A stretch of 64,000 nucleotides of DNA from Artemia franciscana (GCF_032884065.1 NW_027062649.1:3765355-3829354), one strand, 5' to 3'; shown: positions 35,801 to 48,465, counted from the first letter of the stretch. The notes: generated by a model not told the origin, from the sequence alone. A program made the numbers and translations.

Positions 35801-38800
35801 CCAAACAAAGAAAAAAACAAATAAACAATAAAGGAATAACTAAGAGAATGAAATAATAGATGAACAATGGCCTTAATACTAGGGTTCCTCCCTTCCTCCC
35901 CAGACTTATAACCACCTGGCCAATAAAAATTATAATAAAAGTAAAACTTACAGTTTGAAATAAATAAAAAACTGTAAATTAAATCAATTGTGAACGAGTT
36001 CAACTACAAAAAATTTTTAAAAAATGGCACTTTTAAAAGAGAATACTTTAAATACTATAAAGAAAAAAATAAAGGAAGAAAATACTAAGGGTTAGGAGAC
36101 TTTGAATTTTATGTTAGGGGGAAGGGGACAAAATACCTTTTCTCCAGTACTCACTATGCCTCCAGGTTTGACACCCCTCCAGCCCGTGGGGCAAGAGCTA
36201 TGAAATATGATAGCTGCATACTGTTAACATGTGAGATTTTTATGGAAGGTGTGGTTGTATAACCTTTGGAGGAGGCTCCTTTGACTGGAAATTGAAGGTT
36301 TTAGTTCACTTTTTAAGAGCCAAAAGTGATCGGAGGATAACCTGCCACCCCTTTCCCTCCCGAACCCTTCTTTCCTGAAAAGCATCTGGTAAAAATTTTG
36401 ATATAAATATTTTGTTCAAAATAGCCCAGAAGTCAAAGAACTATAACTTAGGTGTTGACGAAACCCTAAGAGCCCCCAGGACAAGGGCTATTGCTTAACC
36501 AACCAAGTTTTCTATCTTTTTAAAAAGTAGATATGTGACAAAGAGTCAAACTTTAGCGTACGGAGCGAGGCGCTGAGGAGGGGACAAACCCTTTCATATA
36601 CGGAGTAATTTCTGTTCGTTTTAAGTTTTAATGTTGCTCCTTACTTGCAGTTAAAAAAAACTTGTTTTTTTATTTAATTTATTAATAAAAGAGGGCATAT
36701 TTGATTCTGGATCTCCAAAATTGGAAATCAGAAGTTATAGTGCCCTTTCCTTGAGTAAAGGTAACTAGTCCCCCCCCCCCAGCCCTATTGCCCAAATACA
36801 TCCGATTCAAATTTTGAGATATCCATTTTGTTCCTGGACTCTTCTCATTCAAAATATCGATCTATTTATTCCTTTTATCCTCCTCCCCTTGTCAACTAAC
36901 TGTTTTCTAACTGTTTCTCCTTGTCAACCATCCCGTTTAAAGTTCAGCCCAAGGCCGTCCAAAAATGTAGAATAGCCGAAATAAGACCTTGTCCACATAG
37001 ATCAAAGACCTTGGTCAGTTACCTTTTAGCGTTCATGCAGAGGTTTGTCTTGCCGAGTGAAATATTTGTGTATTAGCCAGACCCCGTGCCAAAGTTAAAC
37101 AGAGACTCTATACTAAACTAAAACGATTTTTTATATTAAAATTCCACTCTCGGGCTTTTTTATCTTTACTGAAAAGGCAAAGTGGTATTAATTGTAATCG
37201 ATATGTCACTGACAAAACAACACTTAGACCACCATATGGAGGCGAAAACAGTTCCTGCGTAAATGGTTGGGATAGTGCATTGTCTTTCGGGCAAGGGGAT
37301 ACTAGATTTTTATTTTATTAATTATGTATGATTATTATTACTTATTAAAGCTTTCCTGTCGAGAAAATAATGATTATTAAATATTATTACTATTACCGCC
37401 CGAAATTACTTTCTCTGTACGTGCCTGGGGCACGTATAAGGAGCTCACTATTTTAATTAATTTCAAAATATTCTAAATTTACGTTCTTTACCGATCGTCA
37501 AACAATTTAATTGAATTAATTAACTTGAATTAAATTAATAAACTAATCTGAAAACTAATTATTTACTTTAATTTAAAATTAAAAATATTAATTAAATATA
37601 AAAATGATCAAAAATTCTTTTGTTACACCTCTCTCCCCGAAAAAAATTCTTGCACAAGCATGACCTTTTAAACAAGTTAATAATATACTAACTTATTAAT
37701 TATGCATAATGAGCCCACTAGTTTAAACTAATTTAAAAAGTATTCTAAAATTTAAAAATTTTTAGTCAATTTAACTGAATTAATTTGAATTAAGCTAATA
37801 AATATTATAAAAATTAATTATGAAAGTTAAATTAAAACATTAATTAAAAATAACCAATGACTGTTCCCCCCCCCCTCCCCTGAAAAAATTTTACTGCGTA
37901 AGGCATCACCCTTCAGACAAGTTAACACTATACTAACTTCTTAATTACTTATAATTAGCTCATTAATTTATGTAGAACAGAAGTTATGCATACCGGCTGT
38001 TTGTTTCGCATTACTTTGCGCTGCCATTTTCACCGCTATTTGACTCTGCCTGTCGTCAAATGGAGTAGTAGAAAAACGCGTATTCTCATGAACAATAACC
38101 GGCTTTGCAAGACGCTGTTTCAGCATTTCTTCCCCAGTTAGATCAGCACCTATAATAATCAACTAGATTAAAAACTGAATTTGAACCTAAATCCTGAAAT
38201 CAACTCGGCGAATAGATTGGGACGGAGGGGGAGCGTGCGTAGCTCTGTTGGCCTCAGGTGGCTAGGTGCTGCAGAAACTTTTATGTAATAGTAGTATGGT
38301 TATTCCCGCGTTCAATAAACTTATCATAATTAAATTTGTAAGCTTTGGCGTTCAACGGGTAATGACAATTATTAAATAAAGTCCGATAATTGCCTTAATC
38401 TTGAAGCCTGAAATAAGCTCAGCGGATAGTTGATTAACGCATAGACCCGGGCCTATGGGTCCACAATGTCGAGGGACGCAAAAAAAAGGGGTGAAGGTGA
38501 GGTGTGAAGTGGAGGCCATGGATAAAATTGCCGAGGATCCGGAAGATACAGCTAGATGGCATAATAGTAAAATATTGTATTGGTATGCTAACAAATTGAG
38601 GGAGTAGTCAATCCAGACTTATCCCAGTTAAAGATAGGAACGGGGCCCCAATTAGTGACAAGGGAAGAGTTAAAGAAAGATGAGCGGAACATTTTGAGAA
38701 TGTGCTAAATCGAGATACAGTTGCAGGAAAAGATATAGAGGAAAATGAAAAGGTTTGTGATACCTTAGATATAAAGGAAGATTGTCTTGTGAGGAAGAAT

Positions 38801-40854
38801 TTGTGACAGTACTAAGAGCACTAAAAAATAATAAGGCTCCAGGTGCTGATAGTATGGTAAATGAACTTCTTAAAAATGGTTGCTCTGAGCTTAGAAATAA
38901 GTTACTGAAGATTATGAATATGATTTTTGAAAAAGGCGAAATACGTAACCATTTTAGGAAAACCTTAATTAAACCAGAGTATAAGAAAAGTGATAAGAGT
39001 GAGTGTCCAGGCATTAGCCTGGTCTTTGTAGTTAGTAAATTGTTTACTAATATGATACTTTTTACTGTGAGAGATGCTGTAGACAAAGTTTTAAGAGAAG
39101 AACAGTGTGGTTTTAGAAAAGGTAGAGGAAGTGTCGACCAAATTTTCACTCTTAGATTAATAATTGAGAAGTGCCTTAGTTGTCAAACACCTTTGGTCCT
39201 CAGTTTTATAGATTATGAGCAAGCGTTCGATTTAGTTAATAGAAGAGCTTTAGCAAAGCTCTTTTCCTTATATGGTATACCTGACAAATACATTAAAGAT
39301 TAGTGCTATGTACGAGAATAATACTACTATGGTTAAGGTAGGAAACGAGGTTAGCCGGGTTATGTTCTATCCCCCTTTGTATGGACCATTTTAATGGACT
39401 TTGTCTTAAGGAGCACAGGAAAGGCAATTGGAGATCACGGAATCAAATGGGGAGGAAAAACTATCCTGGACTTAATTTATGCTGATGATTTAAGCATCCT
39501 ATATGAAATTGTGAGCAAAATGAATGAACTTTTAGAGGTTTTGCTAGTTCAGGGTGCTAGAATAGGTTTGAAAATTAATTTTAAGAAGACAAAGTCACTA
39601 GTCACGAGTGACGTTGGGTAATGAAGAGATTGATCAGGTAGGCAACTTCACTTACCTTGGTAGTATTATTAGTAAAGACGGTGAGAGCAGTGAAGATGTT
39701 ACAAGTAGAATAACCAAGGCTCAGGGTATTTTTTCACAGTTAAAAAAAAAGTTTGAAAGAATAGAAAGATAAGTCTGCAAACCAAAATTAGAATATTGGA
39801 AGCTACAGTGATGACAGTGATCAAGTATGGCTCTGAAGCATGGGCACTCCAAAAAGCGGATGAACATTTACTAGATATTTTCCAGAGAAATTGCCTACGG
39901 ATTGTTCTGGATACCCGGCTGGCTGACCGTTTTTCAAACAGTAGGCTGTACGAAAAGTGTGGTTCAATTCTTTAGGCCTACAGTAAAAGAAAGGTTGAGA
40001 TGGTTAGGGCACGTTCTGCGGATGAAGGATGACAGATTACCGAAGATTGTCCTCTTCGGCCAACCGTCTAGGGCTAAACAGAAAGCTAGTCGTCCTCGTT
40101 TGGGAGGATGTCATTAAGAAAAATCTAAAAGAAACGGGAACTCCCTGGGAGGGTGTAAAGAGGGAGGCTTTGAATAGATTGGGATGGAGGAGGAGCGTGC
40201 GTAGCTATATTAAGCTCAGGCGGCTTGGTGCTGCGGCGAGTTGCTAGTAGTAGCAGTTAGTATACAACTATATTTATACAGAGTTTTTTTGTGGTTCATT
40301 GTCAAATAAAAGAATTTTCCCTATTGGACTGTTATTTAAATGCTGAATTAGTATTTATAAGAGCTTAAATATAGTCTTTGACAACATAAACATTAGATGT
40401 AATTTGATATAAATAAGCATGCCACTTTATTTAAAAATATAATCGAAAATTTTGTGCCGAAGAAGGTCAAAATTCTTCCTGGTGCTCATTAAAGATCTCT
40501 TTGACCTGCTAGTTAGTAAACAGTGTTTTTGTACATTTTACCAGTATATTTTATATATTTATATATTTTGCACAATTTTACATTATTTGCCATTAGTGCA
40601 CTTAACAAATGTAATATGAATCAAATTAAAAATAAATTTTTCATATTTTAAAAAAAGCGATTTTGAAACAGGAAAGGAAAAGACCTACCATTCGGAACAA
40701 ACATAACTGCATTCTTGTTTGTGTAGGTCCAAGTATCCAACTTTCTCAGGTCATTAGAATTAGTAATTGCCTGCTGCTCAACTGATGGGAGGGCTAATTG
40801 GCTTTTCTTTGCTTCATCTTTTTCATACTCTTCTTGCTTGTACAACCACCAATA
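17561..40854 (-). CDS. ESS2: ESS2 / DGCR14 splicing factor homologue, five 3' coding exons
   Basis: Nuclear protein associated with the spliceosome (C complex) in other animals. Five minus-strand exons, 40854-40689, 38149-37994, 35630-35483, 20466-20296 and 17834-17561, join with matching phases (1, 1, 2, 2) and GT-AG borders. They give about 303 residues against roughly 476 in the human protein. Diagnostic segments are [10 protein letters not shown] with [20 protein letters not shown]; the central [12 protein letters not shown] followed by MTWGEIE; HTPGPSF; Thr-Pro repeats; and the C-terminal [14 protein letters not shown]. The N-terminal 170 or so residues were searched for upstream to 64000 without success. 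They may lie outside the window or in short exons I missed. Introns are loaded with repeats but every visible exon is intact. Confidence 0.94.
18721..18810 (-). pseudogene. Degenerate duplicate of ESS2 last-exon start
   Basis: The minus strand reads TTTAG then a segment parallel to the real exon start at 17834: (M)PHSGSN, a stop, and RRLATV, against TPQPGSN ... RRLATA. The acceptor-like AG, the GSN codons and the RRLAT codons are retained in the right spacing over about 90 bp. It lies within the intron between the last two ESS2 exons. Probably a local partial duplication, now dead. Confidence 0.7.
19745..20286. repeat. Tandem duplication next to ESS2 exon
   Basis: 19748-20030 and 20034-20280 align through 'acgagctatgacacatc-aaacgcagtagaa', 'ttcccaaacaataatttat', 'gaattagccgcattct' and 'aaataaataag-caaagataactaaaaagt'. 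The second copy lacks about 35 bp. The array reaches to within about 15 bp of the splice donor at 20295. Confidence 0.85.
20296..20466 (-). CDS. ESS2: ESS2 penultimate coding exon
   Basis: Acceptor TTTCTTTCAG at 20467-20476 and donor GTAAGT at 20295-20290; 171 nt, entering with one codon base and leaving in phase 2. It encodes [19 protein letters not shown], then an amphipathic, basic helix-like stretch ([25 protein letters not shown]). It corresponds to the human segment with SETPY...RTPGPAFKI and the following Ala/Lys-rich helix. Confidence 0.93.
20990..23345. repeat. Segmental direct duplication (two copies, about 0.9 kb)
   Basis: 20990-21840 and 22432-23335 match along their length: 'aacggagcaattcagaag', 'gaatgaatgaatgcat', 'ccatggatgagacttgacggacaaa', 'gtcatctggcatgacgtcatcgcgtcatgatgtcaac' and 'ttgagcaactccaagtcatcc'. 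A third, shorter unit (about 165 bp; 'gaaacaaatcgtt-aagtaagcgatgccact') is present at 21890-22055, 22240-22410 and 26995-27205. The right-hand copy is interrupted by the Helitron at 23346. Confidence 0.9.
23524..23961 (-). pseudogene. Helitron helicase C-terminal fragment
   Basis: Open minus-strand frame of 145 codons with [23 protein letters not shown], then [11 protein letters not shown] and [14 protein letters not shown], ending at a premature stop just after NYPSEF. Compared with intact Pif1-like helicases it lacks the final motifs (INKAQGQS, VACSR). The end coincides with a perfect hairpin at 23522-23556. Confidence 0.85.
23988..24848 (-). pseudogene. Helitron Rep C-terminal / helicase N-terminal fragment
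   Basis: 286 open codons: [12 protein letters not shown], then [22 protein letters not shown], and helicase motif I as [19 protein letters not shown] (about 24035-24090). The frame then jumps into [10 protein letters not shown], the reverse end of a deletion that removed Walker B. The parallel copy at 12900-13800 is diverged at many sites, so the two copies are independent insertions. Confidence 0.88.
24814..25560 (-). pseudogene. Helitron Rep domain remnants
   Basis: Short frames restore the order of the Rep domain: [11 protein letters not shown] (about 25555-25520), [21 protein letters not shown] (25437 down) with Cys residues, [10 protein letters not shown], then [26 protein letters not shown] (25107 down). 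At least three frame breaks occur, including a small deletion near 25480. The catalytic-Tyr region downstream ([13 protein letters not shown]) is recognisable. Confidence 0.85.
25560..25990 (-). pseudogene. Helitron N-terminal charged repeat region
   Basis: Begins [15 protein letters not shown] (about 25998). Then come five 23-residue repeats of the pattern [20 protein letters not shown], spaced exactly 69 bp apart (25615, 25684, 25753, 25822, 25891). They are predicted to be highly charged and helical. After the fifth repeat the frame runs straight into [20 protein letters not shown], so the zinc-binding and early Rep parts are deleted. Confidence 0.85.
26049..26304. promoter_or_regulatory. 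Cluster of six TGACGTCA palindromes
   Basis: Exact TGACGTCA octamers at 26049, 26111, 26177, 26200, 26274 and 26297, all near the Helitron's 5' end. TGACGTCA is the consensus ATF/CREB (CRE) site in animals. Location upstream of the coding start (about 25998) suggests a promoter role, which is inference. The same octamer recurs near the 5' ends of the other two Helitrons (1367-1400 and 3990). Confidence 0.5.
26350..27205. repeat. Continuation of duplicated unit 3' of Helitron
   Basis: 'tgaaactattta-taaactcagaataaagg-gatacaaaatagtatcttaatttt' (26349 on) matches 22067 on, and 26995-27205 matches 21890-22055 and 22240-22410. 26470-26990 is extra sequence with no gene recognised. Confidence 0.8.
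27385..27825. repeat. About 113-bp tandem repeat, T/C-rich
   Basis: The phrase 'cc-attcggacat-ttac-at-ctca-aactcctttactttgttcg' recurs at about 27440, 27555, 27668 and 27777, separated by T-rich spacer. Overlapping frames give Phe/Leu-rich peptides that all repeat the same words, so they are not genes. Confidence 0.88.
27826..28879. other. No recognised gene (ESS2 intron)
   Basis: Intronic AT-rich DNA. 28615-28660 and 28790-28840 share 'gctagaatattagtcatt-ttatc' and nearby phrases, pointing to another old local duplication. Confidence 0.55.
28880..30165. repeat. Satellite array, left part
   Basis: Degenerate units of about 500-730 bp. Markers include 'tcaa-agcttctatactta' (28883, 29611, 30132), 'ttggatatctgtttcatgtatcttatgtctgtga' (29019, 29762), 'attacagcc-tttaaaaagctgtagccaac' and 'caatgaatttctgct'. 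Further units are at 32040-32770 and 34155-34480. Confidence 0.85.
30130..31790 (+). pseudogene. Non-LTR retrotransposon (endonuclease + RT relic)
   Basis: Opens with an AP-endonuclease-like stretch (RGLGIFVSS..., [21 protein letters not shown], then [12 protein letters not shown] near 30405-30440). RT remnants follow: [16 protein letters not shown] near 31025, a VKSMPPVAR region and HADDVLN near 31312, where the usual YADD is replaced. The C-terminal part reaches about 31780. Many stops and frame changes make it dead. It lies between two satellite units, which locates the insertion. The family is Jockey/CR1/I-like; I cannot be more specific. Confidence 0.75.
31791..32771. repeat. Satellite array, middle part
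   Basis: Two more units after the LINE: 'aggacgagcaca-acaccaaactttttgg' at about 32075, 'ttagccaaccagacttttcgtgga' at 32390 and 'ggttgtggtcaacggcttctatgctta' at 32490. Unit phrases repeat those at 28937-29640. Confidence 0.8.
32772..34157 (+). mobile_element. R1 dispersed repeat, full-length copy (1.39 kb)
   Basis: Starts 'aacaagagctaagagctcat' and ends with hairpin CACTTGGTTAATACCAAGTG (34131-34150) plus CCATA. The body has about four subrepeats of 200-300 bp that carry 'aagcgttttccaagatttccgg', 'aagatccgatcacccgttcgtaagtt' and C-runs. A (GACA)n tract (34080-34102) precedes the hairpin. It interrupts a satellite unit ('taaatttacatt' before, 'aaaattaccg-tgaccgattact' after), so its ends are well defined. 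It has no coding capacity, so it is a non-autonomous element of unknown class. Confidence 0.7.
34158..34480. repeat. Satellite array, right part
   Basis: Resumes the unit broken by R1: 'ttaccgatgaccgattactgttta-acttaa', 'attatacatcctttaaaaagctgtaaccaaccagac', 'caggttgtggtcaacggctttta'. Confidence 0.85.
34481..35482. other. No recognised gene (ESS2 intron)
   Basis: AT-rich intronic DNA upstream (in + coordinates) of the ESS2 exon at 35483. A 103-codon frame at 34860-35171 shows no recognised domain and is most likely chance. Confidence 0.5.
35483..35630 (-). CDS. ESS2: ESS2 central coding exon
   Basis: Acceptor TTTTTCGTAG (35640-35631) and donor GTATGT (35482-35477); 148 nt entering phase 1, leaving phase 2. 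It encodes [28 protein letters not shown], then [20 protein letters not shown]. This is the most conserved stretch of the ESS2 family (human counterpart: GGFGFVATPSPAPGVNESP and MTWGEVENTP). It is the strongest single piece of evidence for the gene. Confidence 0.96.
35631..37993. other. ESS2 intron, repeat remnants
   Basis: 2.36 kb. 36540-36690 matches a dispersed repeat also seen at 2280-2440. 37435-37640 and 37690-37930 form a diverged tandem duplication ('aatgagccca-tag-tt-aa', 'aattgaattaatttgaattaa-ctaataa', 'atta-attaaaaat'). No gene is seen. Confidence 0.65.
37994..38149 (-). CDS. ESS2: ESS2 internal coding exon
   Basis: Acceptor ATTATTATAG (38159-38150) and donor GTATGC (37993-37988); 156 nt. 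It encodes [20 protein letters not shown] then [14 protein letters not shown] and a Gln/Ala-rich end. Human ESS2 has EEQLFKKPRQVVHKNTRF at this point. Entry and exit phases fit its neighbours. Confidence 0.94.
38195..38295 (+). mobile_element. LINE 3'-end fragment
   Basis: Decodes to the final tail RLG...[15 protein letters not shown] of the RTE-like LINE, with the same TGCTGCAG-type ending as at 40230 and 58245. It lies about 170 bp before the longer copy. Confidence 0.7.
38465..40258 (+). mobile_element. RTE-like LINE, near-complete RT domain
   Basis: Plus-strand insertion antisense to ESS2 in its intron. After a linker ([19 protein letters not shown]), the RT core follows: [18 protein letters not shown] (about 38815), [17 protein letters not shown] (39107 on), motif [10 protein letters not shown] (about 39205), and YADD at 39478-39489. 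The C-terminal tail has [28 protein letters not shown] and [18 protein letters not shown]. Stops after IKD and frameshifts near 39300, 39620 and 39780 inactivate it. The endonuclease domain is missing, so it is 5'-truncated. It is the best-preserved LINE in the window. Confidence 0.92.
40689..40854 (-). CDS. ESS2: ESS2 internal coding exon (most 5' found)
   Basis: Acceptor ATTTTCAG (40862-40855) and donor GTAGGT (40688-40683); 166 nt entering in phase 0. It encodes [20 protein letters not shown], then [10 protein letters not shown] and [17 protein letters not shown]. The human counterpart is WLYQAEEEFEK ... LPSAEHQAI ... WKYKAKNSLMYYPEG. No further 5' exon was identified in 40855-64000. Confidence 0.94.
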
Positions 40855-40877
40855 CTGAAAATATTGTGCCCGCTATA

Positions 40878-43404
<2,527 letters not shown>

Positions 43405-43600
43405 ACTACTACTACTACCAACGACTCACTACGGCACTAAACTGCCTGAGACCAACACAGCTTCGCAGGCTGCTCCTCCACGCCAATCTATTCACAACTT
43501 CGTTCCCTACCCCTCTGATGAAACTCCAATTTCCTTTAACTCCATCCTTCCAACCTTTTTCATCCCATTCTGGGACGACCTACTTGTCGTTAAACTCAAG
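43405..43600 (-). mobile_element. LINE 3'-end fragment
   Basis: Minus-strand tail of the RTE-like LINE: tract 'actactactacta' at the 3' end, then the tail decoding to LRRLAV..., RRSSLR..., and VVPEWDEKG-like residues. It shares 'ctgaga/cc-aacacag' and 'ctcctcc-cgccaatctattc' phrases with the other copies. Dead fragment. Confidence 0.65.
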
Positions 43601-44679
43601 ATAGATGAGTAAAAAGCACTTTCTGTAAACCTTTGTCCATAATACGTGCTGTAGCCTAGCTGTGGACAGCTAGTATTTGCAATTATCTTCTTCTTTAAAA
43701 CAGAAGACTTCAGGTACGAGCCCATTTTGGCCAACTTATTTTTTTCAATTTGATGCCGACAGGGGTATCTACAAATGGCGACGTCACGGTGGTCAAAGCA
43801 ATTACAGAGGCTATAATGTGCCTAGCAGTCTGCAAGATCACATAAACTCAAAGAGGGCCAAGTAGACTTCCTTTTGGGTCTGGTTGTCTTCACTGTACTG
43901 GTCTACTGGGTATCATAGGCTCATGACAAATCATGGGTCTGATGTAATATCTAGACCCTAAAACGCTCTCAGAAGCTGTAGACGGTTGCTATTGAGTTCT
44001 ACCAATGAAGCACTACAATCTGTCAGTATTTAGTTCAGTACCTCATTGTCGTTTTGGCAAAATTCACAGAGAAGCGATATTGAGATCCCCACAGATACTG
44101 TGGGTATCTTCCAGGTAAAAGCATGGAGGCTAAAGACTACGTCACCACCTCTTATTTAGTACTATCATATTAAATCCGACCAGGAGCGTAAAGGAATTCT
44201 TAAACCCATTTTCAAGAAGTTTAAAGATGGCTTCCTGACAGTTCTACCTGCTGGGGTTTTGTGTCATCTGTCAACTCGATAAATATTTATGTCTGTAAAT
44301 TTCAAAGCAGAAGATAATCAGCACAAGCAGGGTTATAACAAGTCACTTAATGACAATACATTTGTGAAACTAGACAAATTACACAGCGATTGCAGGAAAC
44401 TCCAAATATGTTAAATAATTTATCAACTTAACTTGCAGCAAACTCATAGGAATTCTAGCATTTTTTTTTATTATTATTATTACAAGATGCATTGCAAAGC
44501 CTAAAACTGATATTCAATTTTTAACTAATTATATAATTATATTCATTAGACAAAAAAGTCATTGCAGTTATTATATTAAATTCAACCTACTGCATAACAG
44601 GTTGGAACTCCTCTAAATGGAGTTTAAAAATGGCTTTCTGACAATCACTTCTGCTGGACAAGCACTTCTTTCGGACAAG
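43601..44679. other. Unassigned, possible old coding relic
   Basis: 43740-44110 has a plus-strand conceptual reading with TGVSTNGDVTVVKAITEAIM and later FGKIHREAILRSPQILWVS, interrupted by several stops. It looks like decayed coding material, but I cannot name the family. The rest is AT-rich. Confidence 0.3.
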
Positions 44680-45215
44680 CACAATTCAATACTTCAGTGG
44701 AATGTAAGATAACTTTCAGAAACAAATTAAACGAACTAATATCTTTTATGAACAATATTTCTATTGATATTACTTGCCTTCAGGAAACCCATTTGACCAA
44801 AACCAACAAATAAAGTCTCCAGGATACAGTATCCTGAGAAAGGATAGGTCATCGGAGAGAAAAGCTGGAGGTGTAGCTTTAATAAGAAATAATAATATCA
44901 AATTTTGTGGCATTAATTTTTTCAGAATTTTTAAATGATGTTAATACAATTGAAATCAACCTCTCACATACCAACTTACAATATGCTGATGACCTGGTAT
45001 TATGGGTAACTGCAAACACTTTTGAGATTACAAATTCGAAGTTGCAAAAAACCACTATTCCAATTTAAAAAATTTTCTCAAAATTCTTATTTACCCATTG
45101 AACCCACCAAGTCGAAATCATCCAATTCTACAAAAAGCGAAATAATGCTATTGCAAGTCTAACTCTAAACGGAATAATTATTCCAGAGGATAATCAAATT
45201 AATTACCTGGGAAGC
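44680..45215 (+). pseudogene. Jockey-like LINE, internally deleted copy
   Basis: Starts with the endonuclease beginning (QETHLTK, PGYSILRKDRSSERKAGG, about 44775-44880) and then jumps at about 44935 into the RT active-site region (NLQYADDLVLWV, about 44975-45000) and beyond. Some 2 kb is missing relative to the neighbouring copy. The two halves share a boundary with no extra sequence. Confidence 0.82.
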
Positions 45216-46379
45216 ACGCCTCAATAATTCAGTGGAATGCACTCTCAGAAAATAAGTTAAATGAACTAATATCTTTTATGAATAATAATTCTATTGATGT
45301 TGCTTGCCTTCAGGAAACCCATTTGACCAAAAACCAACAAATAAAGTATCCAGGATACAGTATCCTGAGAAAGGACAGGTCATCAGAGAGAAAAGCTGGA
45401 GGTGAAGCTTTAATTATAAGTAATAATATCAAATTTTTTAGAATTAATTTTCCCGATTTTTAAATGATGTTGCGATACAATTGGAACTAATGTTTGGCTG
45501 AATGAGACTAAAACTTATATAATAAGCTTCTATAATTCCAATGGCCTTACTACAGATGCTATAGATTTCTTCAGTTATATAAGCAATTCTAATATGCTAA
45601 AAAATATAATTGTTTGTGGAGATTTTCATACCCACAGCCTTTTTTGGGGGGATCTCAGATAATATTGAATTAGCAATTCCTACATCTCCAAAATTAAACA
45701 CATACTTTAACCCAAAAAGTGGTAAATTTTCCGCAATCGACTCCAAATTTTTTCAATAAATATTTTGAATAAAATTTATATAAAGAAAATTGATACCCTT
45801 AACACAGACCACTTTGTCATAGTTTCTTCGATAAAAGAACCCACTAAAAATCAGTCAGATCCCCCAAATACATTAACACTAAAACAAATAGCTACCCCCA
45901 AGACAACACCTAGGAAAGCAATCTCTAAACAAACCCTTAAAGCATGGTGGTCAAATGAGTGCCAAAATTAATGGAGAACAAAAAGGCAGCTAGGAGAACT
46001 TATCTAAAAAAAAACCTCTCTTGCACTATGCTTAAATCAATTACAAGCTAAAGCTAATCTCAAAAAGGCTATAGCAAATGCTAAATATAATTACTGGAAT
46101 AATTCTGCAAATAGTCTAAGTGCAAATAGTCGAAACACGTGAGCCCATTATGCATAAACTCATAAGCCACATCTTTGGAAAAACATCACCCAATCCACTC
46201 CAGTATGAGCTATTATAAAATAATACACATAATGATAATGAAAAGGCAAAGTTATTTGCAACTCTTTTCTCCAATAAGCTACCATCAAATAGTAATAGCA
46301 ACACCACAGCCATTTCCATAAAATGTCATAAACCAGCCCCCCCCCAGGGTCAAAGTATATCACTCGACCATTCACAATT

Positions 46380-46505
46380 TATTAACTAAATCTTTTCGTT
46401 TAGTTCTTTTTCCTCTCCTTTTTCGTATTATTTTTATTTGTACTTGTACTGGGGCTGTAAGTCCAAACAAGCTCTTCGGGCCATTTGGTTGTTTTGTCTT
46501 ATTTA
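46380..46505 (+). mobile_element. Short insert, possible other LINE 3' tail
   Basis: Block with 'cttgtactggggctgtaagtcc' (split here) and 'cgggccatttggttgttttgt' that is unlike the surrounding Jockey-like LINE. It is followed directly by the (CT)n tract. Possibly the 3' tail of another retroelement that carried or seeded the microsatellite; inference only. Confidence 0.4.
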
Positions 46506-46508
46506 TTT

Positions 46509-46776
<268 letters not shown>

Positions 46777-48185
46777 TTAAAGTATAATGCAATCCAACAC
46801 GTTAGTGCTAATGCTACTAGTAGCAACGACAACATACACCCTACATGGATAAAGAATCTCATCCATTCTTATAAGCAGGAACTCATAAATTGCTATAATC
46901 ATACATGGGCTACATTCACATTCTCCAATGTTTGTAAATGTTCGTCGTCCAATCTACCAATTATAAAGATAAATACACCCAAATATGACCCTGAATCTTA
47001 GAGGCCTATAATGATGGCTCCTGCGATGGGAAAAGTAATAGAGCAAACGATTTACAGCCAACTCTTTTGGTTTGCTGAGCAGAATAATATGTTACCTCAT
47101 ACTCAGACTAGCTTCAGGAAACACCACTCCTCAACGGATGTTTATCTCTTGTAAACAAATGCCATAAATCAATCTTTATCAAATAAAAATTTCCTAGTTA
47201 CTGCATTCCTAGATTTTGAAGGGGCATATTGCAATGCAAACCACCAGATTCTTTTAGTCAAACTTAAAAATCTTGGATTACCCCCAAAGCTAGTATCCTT
47301 CATAAAATATTTCATTAAAAATCAAAAGTTCATTGCTTGTTTAGGTTCAGCTTCCTCACCCAAACTACAACAACCAAAGGTCTTCCACAGGCTAAGCTGC
47401 TTCCTCTTCTCCCTATTTCTCTGGGACATGAGCCTCCCATACACTAATTTACAATATGCTGATGATCTAGTATTATGGGCAATAGGCAACACTTTTGAGA
47501 TTGCACATTCAAAATTCACAAAGTCACTTTTCCTATTCGAACATTTTTTCTCAAAAATCTGATTTACCCATTGCACCTACTAAGTCAATAATCATCCAAT
47601 TCCACCATAAGCGAAAAAACATTAATACAAAACTACAACTAAAAGGCGTTATCATTCTAGAACATAATCAAGCAAATTACCTAGTTCTTTTACTTGACCC
47701 AAACTTAATTTCCACCTTCGTATCACAAATACAATGAAAATCTTATAGGAAAATCGGAATAACAGAAAGACTACTATCCCCACCTTGGGGTTGTAATGAG
47801 AAACCTTTACATCAATTTTATAAAGCACATGTAAGACTCCATATTGATTGTGGGCTCATTGATTATGGGAATTGCGCTAAAACACAGATGCACAAAATTA
47901 AAGATGCACCAAAATGATATAACCCGTCTCACATTTGGTCTTAGGAAACCAACAAGTACCAAGTTTCTGCTTAATGAGAGTGGATTATAAACAATAAATG
48001 AGAGACGAAGATTTATTTTAAGAAATAATCTGATAAAAATTGAAGCCTATAGCTCACATACCCTGCATAACAGTTTAAGGAATCCATCTATGTATAGAGG
48101 CATTGCCAATACCCACAAGAAACTCCTAGTGCCAGCAGAGTCTATTGGACCTACATTCTCCCCCTCCATGGAGTTGGTCAATCAA

Positions 48186-48465
48186 ATAGTTCGTGGTAAC
48201 GAACTGTAGTAAGGAGCGACCCGGCTCAATAGTAAACGAAACTCTAAAAAACGGAATTTCGATGCTGAAAGATATATCAAAAAAATCGGATCTTTATGCT
48301 GATTTTAAATATATAAGTTTCATCAAATTTAGTCTTTGTCATCAGAAGTTACGATCCTGAGAAAATTTGCCTTATTCTGGAAAATAGGGGGAAACACCCC
48401 CTAAAAGTCATAGGATCTTAACGAAAATCACACCATCGCATTCAGCATATCAGAAAACCCAATAG
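48186..48465 (+). repeat. Dispersed repeat R2, plus copy
   Basis: 'ggtaacgaactgtagtaagg' and 'agcgacccggctcaatagta' start a unit that also occurs, reversed, at 53165-53560 and 59810-60190. R1 begins immediately after it at 48466, so R1 is nested in R2 here. Confidence 0.75.
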
